Position numbers and translations under genes: made by a program. The notes below the pieces were generated by a model. It was not told the origin of the DNA, ran no database searches, and worked only from the letters and a program-made list of their open reading frames with translations. This document shows, piece after piece, positions 21,702 through 30,000 of a stretch of 30,000 nt of DNA. The stretch comes from Botryococcus braunii (taxonomy: Eukaryota > Chlorophyta > Trebouxiophyceae). How positions within the stretch are numbered: position 1 is the first letter of the stretch; each line of letters begins with the position of its first letter. The stretch is taken from contig KV908604.1 in NCBI GenBank assembly GCA_002005505.1, positions 50,001-80,000 of the forward strand, read 5' to 3'.

Positions 21702-23956
21702 CTAAGCACCATTGCCAAGGAATAAAAGGGATGTCATGCCAAATAGTTGCACCCCCAGCATCTGAAGCATCATGAGCTTGACAGAGTCAGCATGCAGGAG
21801 CAGGGACGGGTTTCGCCGCGTGGCCACACAAAAGGCCTTGCGGTCAGCAACCTCATCTCGGAGGGTCAGCAGGAAGCCGCACCAGAAGCCAGACATGTGG
21901 GCGATCAGCCAAATGAGCAGTACAGTGTCCCCAGGGGTCGCTTTCAGTTTATCGCACGGGAGGAAGATTTCAACCCCATCGGCCAGCAAGCCACCCCACG
22001 TGCTGAAAGCTCGGCAGACCGCCGTGATACCGAAATTTAACCTGCCGCAGACGAAGTCGACGTACGGGTTTCCTGGGTCGTTCTCTCCGTACAAGCGGGA
22101 CGCGCGAACGGCCCCTCGCGCCGAGATGAAGATCACAGCGAAGGAGACCGAGGGAGCCCACGAAATGGGAACCCGCCAGGCCATGGAAGCCATCAGTATC
22201 CCGATGACGCGGTTGCAGCAGATGCTGACAAAGGCCCTGAGCATGCTTGTCTTCAGCAGGGCGAGCTGCAGCAATGGGAAGTAGTTCAGCACTGCGAGTG
22301 TCAACAAATACCACCTGCACCGCCAAGCCACGTGTCAGCATTGGAAAGCCCCATCGCCAGCGGGGGTCCCCTTCCCCCCCCCCCCCCGGTTTTCCCCATA
22401 CAGTGGCGTATAACCTTCTGCGTGAAGAAAACAATTTAGTCTTTGTTGGAATTTTGTTCTTCTAGTGCCCCAGTGAAGCACCGACTTGAAACACGTGAGC
22501 CTGCCACCCCAAGTTGGTGGAAAGACTGTCCCCTGTACATTTTGCCCCCCTCCCTCCCCCCCTCCCTTACCCGTTTTTATTTCCCCCTTTTGAGTTCAGT
22601 CTAAACTCGTCCGATTTTTGAAAGATTGGAGTCATCTTAGCGTCGCCCTGCACGGGCATCTTCTCATTCCCCGTTCGCCTAGCACGTCAAGCTTCCGGCA
22701 TCACTTACGAGCTGTACCACAATGAATAAGCAAGATAGCAATACCAGTTGCCATGTATACGGCTGCGATTCAAATGGGCATCAACACTCACCGCCCGGGA
22801 GAGGGTTGGTGATGAAACCCATATTCTGATTTATGAAGACGATAAAAGACGGAGTCCAATTCAAATGAAATTCCAGGGGTTTGAACCTGGCACTTGTGCA
22901 GCAAGGCCTAGAAACAGCCCAGACGCAGTGACATGCGGGTTTCCGCGAGAGGTGCAATCAAGCAAAGTTTTAAAACCCACCCCTTTGAGTTAAGGCCACT
23001 CGCCTCCAACTGCAATGATGCACAGGACTTTGAAATTTCACCTCCCTGTGACTCAAAGGACCAGAGGCAGCTCCAGTCTTATACACCACATTTCACCTTC
23101 CTGTGACTCAAAGGACTGAAGAGAACACCAGTCATATGCAAAGTCTTTAGGGGCTTGCAACCTAACTCACGGTTCTGACTTCCAATTGGGCCTTGCAAGG
23201 CATAAGAACCACCCCGGCTGCATTGGCATGTAGAGGCTTATGTGGAGGTCTGATGTAATCCAGCCCATCATCTAGCGGAATGGCCATATTTGAAACTCCG
23301 AACACTATGGCACATAGAGATTGTAACTGTCAATCATCCCCTACTGGCTGGTCTCAACAACCAGCACCCACTTCTGAAACAACATCAAAAGTTGGCTTCT
23401 TTTCCTTAATCGGAAAAAAGTCCAGAAAGACTAAAAAATTAGAGATATCCAACCTGAGCAAGACTGCCCTGTGCCCCCCCCCCCCTTGCCCCATTGAATT
23501 GAAAAGAAGCCGACCTAATCTAGGAGGAGGTGACGGAATGGAAACTCTGAGCCAAAGTGGCAGCAAAAAAATGTGGTTTGGGAGAAATGAAAGAGGATAA
23601 GTGCACATAACATCAGGGGATAGAGGAAAGTGGGAATAGGGGCAAACATCACCATGTATCCCACTATCAAAGCAATTATCAAAGCAATAATTGACGGAAT
23701 CCACTTACATGGCGGACATGACAAAATCGCGGCAGGTGTAAAAGAAGCTCTCTTTGAAAAATATCAAAAGAATCGTAGCGGCTGAAAGTACTCCCATGGC
23801 CCTCATTGCCTTGACATATACGGCATCAATTTCAGACATACTGGAAACTGCAGACACAGCCCCTAAACTCAGTCCGAACGTGCCAATCATGGACGTCAGG
23901 TCATACATCAGCCTCTTTTTGTTTGACCATGCCCGAAATTCTCGCTCCAAGATTTC
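21702..23956 (-). CDS. Gene B: multi-pass membrane protein, paralogue of gene A (5' end unresolved)
   Basis: Recognisable minus-strand exons are about 23956-23709 and 22314-21702 (TAG stop). The donor AT/GTAAGT matches consensus; the acceptor GGCGGTGCAG is acceptable. The junction is phase 2 (AT/G), identical in place and phase to gene A. About 285 residues can be read. Compared with gene A, exon 1 shares LE-x3-RAWS, YDL-SM-GT-GLS, GxLSAA-IL-FFKE and RDF-M-AM. Exon 2 shares LRAFVSICCNR, SMAWRVPISWA, ENDPGNPYV, VLLIWLIAHMSGFWCGF, LRDEVADRKAF and the C-terminal LQMLGVQLFG. The hydrophobic segments lie in the same places, so the membrane topology is probably shared (about six or seven spans). 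The start is not seen: the frame is open only back to a TGA near 23996 with no ATG, and TTGGGGTTGCAG just before 23956 looks like an acceptor, so at least one 5' exon is missing. Function unknown. Confidence 0.62.
22374..22387. repeat. C14 homopolymer
   Basis: Fourteen C residues inside the gene B intron, about 60 bp from the acceptor. Confidence 0.95.
23035..23116. repeat. Direct repeat of 27 bp, two copies 55 bp apart
   Basis: Copies at 23035-23061 and 23090-23116 share CCTGTGACTCAAAGGAC and differ at one position. They lie inside the gene B intron. Confidence 0.9.
23474..23485. repeat. C12 homopolymer
   Basis: Twelve C residues inside the gene B intron. Confidence 0.95.
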
Positions 23957-26413
23957 CTGCAACCCCAACGCCTTGTCAATCCCTACGTCAACTTGTCAAT
24001 ACCTGCATTACACGTCGTCTTCTTAGAAGAAAGCATTCTAAATTTCTACCAGGATCGAGTTCGACCAATGCAAATAGCAGAAATGAACCTTCCAGATAGG
24101 ATGGAAAAGCTTTGGGGGACAAACACTTGTTTAAGGGTCGTGGGTCGCTACCTCCAATTTCCCTTGACCATGCGCCTATTGATTATCTAAATTAAATGGT
24201 CGTTTTCAATGGTTGACATACACTGTAGCAGGACCTGGAAGCGTAACCTCTCTGCTTAACATGGATGTTACTCGCGACTTACCGTACTTTCTTGCACGGC
24301 GGTGGCTCCGACTAAGTCAGCATTATTCATCTGCCAACCGTCCACGTACACCTAAACCATTCATAACGTAGTGGTTGGAAACTCATGGTGGCTCCGCCCC
24401 CGAACGAAACTCAGGAGCTACATCTACGTGCCATTCTCGTTTGGCTATCAATGAACCTCATGCATAGACCGACCACAGACGAGTAATAACAAACTACAGA
24501 TCATGTGCGATATAATAATATGCATAGTATTATGGGCAACCTGCTCTGCGGCGATCATGACGGCGCAGAACTAGACGTGCCGACCCTTGTTAGTGGCTTC
24601 TGAGGGCAAAGCACCCTTCACACTGAGGAAAAGGAGAATCATGTCCTTTCATTCGGAGATTCAGGCTGGTGGGTCTGGCATACAACTCAGCGCCGAGTCC
24701 TCGTCGCTCTGCGCCTGGCATAGACCTTAGGTCCGATCGTGCATGTACTGCTGCATGCTAGACCTCGGAAATGGACCTCCGGAAATCCCAGATACAAAAG
24801 ATCTTTCAGTAATGGCCCCTTGAGAGGGGCTCCTTTGGTGACACGTAGCATCTCGCAATGTTATTCTTGTACCGGCCGATCAATGGGGGTCACCTGTGTG
24901 GTAAGCTATATTTGTTCCGCCTTGACCATCAACGCTTTATCATAAAAGTGTAAAAGCGTTATTGCTCGGACGTTCTTACCCATCCTCATCCCTCATCAAG
25001 AAGGCGGATCGGCTGCCAAAGGAAAGGAAAGGAATTGGCGCGGCTCTGTACATCCTTCTGCTCAAAGGATGTTTTTTGGGGCATGGTGTGGGATTTTTTG
25101 ACTTATTTAACCCTCACGGGACCCCAGTTGTGCTCACATAGTCGGTGGTCTGCTCGGCCTGCTAGCTTCGCAGTACTAAGCCGGGTCAGGCACACTTTAC
25201 ACTTTCTCTAGTACTAAGTGCCGTTCCTCACAGCCTTGATTATACTGGATGGAGGCACAGAAGCTTTGTGTTTGTACCCCCCAGGGGGAGGAAGGGGGCA
25301 CGGGGAGTATATGTGATGCTTACATAATATTTTTCCGCTTGTACCAGGTCACGCACACTATACAATTTTTCTAGCACTAAGGCTCAACGTTCTCTGTTGC
25401 TCTACCTTGTACGTTCCCCTTATTACAACGTTAAAAACGGTGTTAGCGCTCCTCTTGGTGTTCATGGCCTATATGTTATCTGGGGACGCTGGACAAGGGG
25501 TTCCCCTGCGGTGAGCGCCATTGTGACATGTGCGGTGACATATGCATCAGCTAATGCCGATGAACGCCGGCGGTTAAGCTAATGCCGATGGCGCCACTTT
25601 GTTTTTTAGTGGCAGGCCCTTGCCCCGGTGTGGGAACGGTACATTCAGTTCTTCTCTGAGTCATGGACGTCGCTGTAGCACCTCGAGGAAACTCTGCATG
25701 GACTCCTTTCTATTATTCGGTTCCCTCCCTTGCAAACTTTGACTTGTTCCTACGCTGCATCGATTTCCAAACCAGAATTTTGGCATACTCGCTGCAAGGA
25801 ACCCTGGTTGCCCGCCCTGCCGGGAAAGGGAGTTGTGGGGGGGGGGGGGTATCGGAGTAGAAATTCAGGGCTCCTGTGGAAACTCTTGTTTGGCTCAAAC
25901 GTATGGCCACCTTGTGGAGCTCCTTGCCAAGGCAACAAGGAGTCCTCGGTACCTTTGCCACTGGACAATATATGTTGCTTCAGAACGTTGAGACTCCTGC
26001 TGCTCATGCGGTCACCACAACTTCCCCCCTTGGGCTGCGTTTTTCATGAAAGCCCCCAGTCAGATTGGTCATCCTTATCAGATTGCATGTCATGAAGCTC
26101 ACTTGCTTGACACATTCTTTTTAAAAGAGTGAAAAGGAAATCTAAAAGTATTTTTTTAAAATAAGATGGTTTCGAAAAACCGTTCCGCCGTGTCCTCCAT
26201 CGGCACAGCCAACAACTATGCTTGGGAAGGTTTGCAGGCCTCCTCCCTGCTTGTGCACGTCTGATAGGGCGAAGCTCTGTGTGTTGTCAGCAAGGGCATT
26301 TGCACTTCCGATTGCGCGATTTCAGTGCCGTTAAAAGTGCTGCTCATACAAGGATTCCATGTCCGTTTTTCGTTGTGCAAAACACTGTAGTGCTCCTTCC
26401 GAGCGCTAGTGCG
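23957..26413. other. Region without a recognised gene
   Basis: It probably contains 5' exons or the promoter of gene B (minus strand) in its left part, but I could not identify them. Structure seen: a near-palindrome (22 bp, one mismatch) around ATGCAT near 24510-24535, a repeated AGCTAATGCCGATG near 25550 and 25577, and G13 at 25837-25849. No frame has recognisable domains. Confidence 0.4.
25837..25849. repeat. G13 homopolymer
   Basis: Thirteen consecutive G residues. Confidence 0.95.
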
Positions 26414-26517
26414 GTTAACCTTGCAAATGACCTCTATTTGTTAACCCTGCAACTGCCCTCTACTTGTTAACCCTGCAATTGCCCTCTACTTGTTAACCCT
26501 GCACTTGTTTCTATTTT
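26414..26517. repeat. 26-bp tandem repeat, four copies
   Basis: Units at 26414, 26440, 26466 and 26492 follow GTTAACCCTGCAA-TGCCCTCTACTT; the middle two are nearly identical and the outer two diverged. Confidence 0.93.
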
Positions 26518-26739
26518 TTAAGCCTTCAATCGCGCTCTAAGTGGTATACGAGCACAACTCACATTGCTCGTTCACGCCCGTTCTTGGTATGATTCTGTCG
26601 ACTGCCGTGATTTCCTCCAAGCTGCGATCGTTTCATTGCACTTGTATGGGGTTGCACTCCTCCTTCTTGATGCGGATTGTACTCGCAAGCCGCAACCGCA
26701 ATCGTCATCCCATCGCAATCTTATGCATAATGGGTACCA

Positions 26740-26755
26740 TAACCGTGCACGGTTA
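26740..26755. repeat. 16-bp perfect palindrome
   Basis: TAACCGTG followed directly by CACGGTTA. Confidence 0.95.
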
Positions 26756-27051
26756 CATAATCTTAATGATAACGGTAAAAAACACCGCTCTGTGGTAGGT
26801 GTGGGGCAGGGTGTCCACATGTGGCTCTTGATGAACACCACCTTGCTTCCCCATAGACCGAGTTGCATGTGCGTTGGATCATGTGATGCATAGGAACATA
26901 GTCGGTCGTGCTCTTCGGACTCATGGGATATCTAAATGCACAGATCTGGATGTGGGAGACTCAGTTTTGGAAGTAACATCAGTTTCTGGCCCTATTCAGA
27001 CTGGACTCAAAGCCCCCTTCAAGGTTGCTGGTTTAGAATGAGGCCAAAACC

Positions 27052-27163
27052 ACTGCAGTACTGGAGACACGGAAAACACATTGCAGTACTGGAGACACGG
27101 AAAACACATTGCAGTACTGGAGACGCGGAAAACACATTGCAGTACTGGAGACAGGGAAAACAA
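27052..27163. repeat. 28-bp tandem repeat, four copies
   Basis: Units at 27052, 27080, 27108 and 27136 share TGCAGTACTGGAGAC and GGAAAACA with one to four differences, mostly in the last copy. Confidence 0.95.
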
Positions 27164-27233
27164 AATTCAAAGAACGAAAACACTTCAAGTGACACTTCAC
27201 ACCTGATGAGATACACCGAACCGCTTAGTGATT

Positions 27234-27254
27234 GGGGGGGGGGGGGGGGGGGGG
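27234..27254. repeat. G21 homopolymer
   Basis: Twenty-one consecutive G residues, the longest homopolymer in the window. Confidence 0.93.
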
Positions 27255-27532
27255 TTGGGTGAGAGTACATACTTCCAGAGGTTACCAATTTCAATTTGCT
27301 AATGAGTATTTTCCCAGAAGCAATCACCAAGCAGTCCTCACGCAGTACGAAACCTTTGATCAAGTGGAGCTAGGGCACTAAGATGTGGGGGCAGTAGAAG
27401 TAATTTTCCCTCTGCAGGTACCTGGACGTCATTTTTAATTCGCACAGCTGGACCGCGGCTATGGATAGGCCTGCATGGGATGCACTCTCATTATTGGATA
27501 AAGGACATGTACCGAGGCAGGGATTGTGAGAC

Positions 27533-27550
27533 TGCTGTTATATAACAGCA
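27533..27550. repeat. 18-bp perfect palindrome
   Basis: TGCTGTTAT followed directly by ATAACAGCA. Confidence 0.95.
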
Positions 27551-27582
27551 TATATGTGAAAGAGTATTTGTGAAAAGAGGGG

Positions 27583-27813
27583 ATGGTCCGGGGACAAGCT
27601 GTACTGGATCATCAATCAGACAGTGATGATGAGCAGCAAGTTCAGATGCGTGAGCAGCAAAGTGAGGTTGTCAAAATTGAACCAAAGAAGAAGAGGAAGA
27701 ACAGAGGGAGGACTCGCGCTGCACTTAGAGCGAAGAAAGCAATGAAATTTGCTGAAGCAATGGAAAGGAGTCAATCTGCAGTCAGAGCCATCCTCACCGA
27801 GCAACGTTGCTGA
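27583..27813 (+). CDS. Possible small basic protein or exon, unrecognised
   Basis: An ATG at 27583 opens 76 codons to TGA. The translation goes from an acidic, Gln-rich part (SDSDDEQQ) to a strongly basic one (KKKRKNRGRTR, like a nuclear localisation signal) and then an Ala/Lys/Glu-rich segment that could be helical. I do not recognise it. The charge pattern looks more like a real protein than other short frames nearby, but there is no homology argument, and it could be one exon or chance. A separate open frame follows at 27807-28109 without recognisable features. Confidence 0.25.
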   Translation: MVRGQAVLDHQSDSDDEQQVQMREQQSEVVKIEPKKKRKNRGRTRAALRAKKAMKFAEAMERSQSAVRAILTEQRC

Positions 27814-28644
27814 TACAGCTACAACAACTGCATAAGGACCTTGTGTATCTGAGACAAAATGTCAGTTGTTTTGTACTGCACCAGCACACGTGCATTATTG
27901 TGAAGGAATGGAAGTGCAATTTGAGTAAGTCGTGCTGCCAGAAGTATTTAGCACCAGACATTAAAGTTATGCATCAGAATTGGTTTCTTTTCAACCTTCA
28001 CATACTGCTGATAATTCAAGGGGAACATGCTACCCCAGTGCTACTTGCATTTTGTTTTAGAGCTGGTGGACAAGACTTGCTTGATCAGAATGTGCTAGAG
28101 ATATGTTGATTGCGGCTGTGCAAAGTTCTAAGAAGTCAGCTCGAGAGTTCATTATTGGCGAATGTTTTGTTGACTTATTTGTGTTAAGTAGGTTGATATG
28201 GCATAGGTCAGACCTCAGTTTATCACAACAGACATCATAAAGTACCATACTTGTACTTGCAATTTAGTGCAGTACAAGTGCTGTACGATCTTCTTGTTTG
28301 CAAAAACAAGAACGTTTGTAACTTAAGTTCATGACAGCTGGGTGTTTGGCCATCATCGAACACTGGTCTCTTGGATGACAGGTCGTAGAGACGGATCAGA
28401 TCTTGTTACAATAATGTCGGGCCTGTCCGGAGCAAGTACCCACCTTAAGCGGATCCCGCTGTTGTACTGGCCAGAGCAATAGCGGAGCTATACACCCTCG
28501 GCAGGCCTCGTACGATCACACGTTGTAACCTCCAAGTACTCCCCGTGCAGTCCCTCGCGGGAACTATACACCACAAGGAGGACGGAATCCCAGGCAGGAC
28601 ACTGGACACAACCAACCAACGGACTCTGTCCGTATACAAGGCCA

Positions 28645-28702
28645 CATCCATCACACATCCACCACGTCTACACCATCCATCACCCATCCACCACGTTTAC
28701 AC
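28645..28702. repeat. 29-bp tandem duplication
   Basis: Copies 28645-28673 and 28674-28702 differ at two positions (CATCCATCAC-CATCCACCAC). Confidence 0.93.
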
Positions 28703-28755
28703 CAATGCATTGGTATCACCATGGGTACCGGCTCTGACACCTGGCACGCCCTCGA

Positions 28756-28824
28756 GCTTATACGTATAAGCATATACACGCAACCGTAGAGCAGTTTCGT
28801 ATACGCAACCGTAGAGCAGTTTCC
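28756..28824. repeat. 16-bp palindrome followed by a 25-bp tandem duplication
   Basis: 28756-28771 is a perfect palindrome (GCTTATAC plus its complement). Copies of ACGCAACCGTAGAGCAGTTT start at 28778 and 28803. Confidence 0.92.
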
Positions 28825-29717
28825 CATCACAATCGCTATACCAAAGAAAGAAAGAAAGAAATTACATATGTCCACCCCAGAAGGCATGCATCATATCACG
28901 ACAAGCACACGGATAGACAAAGTTTTATTTAAGAACCCACAAGTTCTGATAATACCTCACTATCAAGTGTACAAAAACCAAGTCACCACCGTCGAAACCA
29001 ACGATGCCGTAATACCAAACATGCGGAAATTTCATTTGAATGGCTAATTAGCCCGGTATGGTGACTCACGCAATCCACTGGATTCACTGCTTGCAACTTG
29101 GCAGCTGCTACTAGTACATCCATCACGACCTAGCTATAGCTTCTGTTCAATTTCCATTTTCATTCCTGATTCATCGGTGAGACTACCTTGGAATATTCTC
29201 TTTCATCATCCGGAGCTTGACATCGACCTGGGAAGACTTCCTACAGGGAGCTTCCTTCTTAATATTTGGGGTTGAGGGTTTAAACCCACTTGACTCGGCC
29301 TGTCACTGCCTTAACTCAGGGCAGGCCATCGCCATAACTGTGACCTCAGCTGATCAGTTATCTATCTATAGATCTTTCACCGGCTGTGAACGCGTCCACG
29401 CGTGCAAACCAAAAACTGTACAGCGTCTGGCTGTCGCATAGAAAAATTGTTTGCTCCAAAAAAGGGCGGAGCAAAGCATTTTTGCACAGCATCTGACGTG
29501 AAGTGGTTTGCGAAGCTTAAGCCGAACTTTCTCTCTACTACTGAACGCCAAAGCCCTCGAGGGACTAATGTACAAGTGCAGTACACTAGAGGGGTACGTG
29601 GCACCTCGTCCAGCAAGCAGGCGCCTCGTAATATCAATCTTCTCTGCGTGTATACAGCACGAATATGGAACACTCTAATAAGAACATTAACTACGCTATC
29701 TGTACAGTTCAGACCTG

Positions 29718-29745
29718 GATATTGTCCGATCGATCGGACAATATC
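29718..29745. repeat. 28-bp perfect palindrome
   Basis: The 14-bp arm GATATTGTCCGATC is followed directly by its exact reverse complement. Confidence 0.97.
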
Positions 29746-29927
29746 GGTTTGAACGCCAGGCGTACTATAGTAGTATTGCCAGTTCAAATGCTGAAACAAT
29801 ATAACCCAGCCCAGCCCAGACCGTCCCAGCCACGATTGCAATCTTCTATGCATCAATTGACGCTTAGATCTATCGATGTATCGGGCTACACACCCGACAT
29901 GTGTACACAGCACCATCAATCACGTGT

Positions 29928-30000
29928 ACCCAACACGTGTACAGCTCAGCATCTCTGACCTGTACCCAGCACGTGTACAGCTCAGCATCTCTGACCTGTA
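29928..30000. repeat. 36-bp tandem repeat running off the window end
   Basis: Two full units (29928-29963, 29964-29999) share CACGTGTACAGCTCAGCATC and differ at one base; a third begins at 30000. Related CACGTGTAC pieces occur just upstream, from about 29921. Confidence 0.93.

Larger units (their letters stand above)
22315..23708 (-). other. Inferred phase-2 intron of gene B
   Basis: The intron spans 1,394 bp from GTAAGT (23708-23703) to AG (22316-22315). It contains C14 (22374-22387), a C-rich stretch near 22545-22565, C12 (23474-23485), a direct repeat (23035-23116) and a B-box-like motif near 22880. Confidence 0.65.
28110..29927. other. Region without a recognised gene; short tandem repeats and palindromes
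   Basis: Contents: a 9-bp-arm hairpin near 28292, 29-bp and 25-bp tandem duplications (28645-28702, 28778-28824), palindromes at 28756-28771 and 29718-29745, and a (GAAA)n-ATTACAT motif near 28846-28867. A 180-codon minus frame (29377-29919) overlaps a 116-codon plus frame. Neither is recognisable. Confidence 0.4.

Noticed and set aside
21970..22434. Upstream WRW-containing frame before exon 2 of gene B, slightly like the open frame before exon 2 of gene A
   Set aside because: In gene B it is out of frame with exon 2 and runs into the C14 tract. The resemblance is about four residues, and the shared phase-2 junction explains both genes better.
29377..29919. 180-codon minus-strand frame and overlapping plus-strand frame
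   Set aside because: Neither translation shows domains or a convincing start or splice context, and a 28-bp palindrome lies inside.

Overview
This window looks like nuclear DNA from a eukaryote, most likely a green alga. The support is one chromodomain-bearing Ty3/gypsy retrotransposon, decayed non-LTR retrotransposon (LINE) pieces, spliced genes with GT-AG introns, and long microsatellites. TGTAA, the usual green-algal polyadenylation signal, occurs in the LTRs and at the LINE 3' ends. Nothing here looks bacterial. I cannot name the species, and no rRNA, tRNA or CRISPR was recognised.

Layout. 1-1830: a decayed LINE-type reverse transcriptase, interrupted by a 90-bp perfect palindrome and by an ~88-bp LINE tail. 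1835-4885: no recognised gene, but many palindromes and G/C homopolymers. 4886-5917: a CA microsatellite, an unresolved open frame, and a 41-bp tandem repeat. 5952-7825 (minus): a two-exon multi-pass membrane protein gene (gene A) whose intron carries a ~340-bp microsatellite. 8525-10056: two nearly identical 5'-truncated LINE 3' ends in tandem. 10063-11489: large ATT/ATC and GT microsatellites. 11490-14160: short repeats and a double hairpin, no recognised gene. 14165-20023: a full-length Ty3/gypsy element with identical 261-bp LTRs but a broken coding region. 20024-21700: a palindrome cluster. 21702-23956 (minus): gene B, a paralogue of gene A with an intron at the same position and phase. 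23957-30000: mostly unrecognised sequence with tandem repeats, palindromes, one short basic open frame and a 36-bp repeat running off the window end.

Genes A and B are the only convincing host protein genes. They share sequence over both exons and both lie on the minus strand about 16 kb apart, so they are probably members of one family of polytopic membrane proteins. I do not recognise its function. Everything else protein-like is retroelement material.

The most unusual property is the number of spacerless palindromes: 13 perfect ones of 16 bp or more, against roughly 0.5 expected by chance. The largest can be explained base by base as a 38-nt inverted copy inserted by template switching, because removing it puts the interrupted reading frame back in register.
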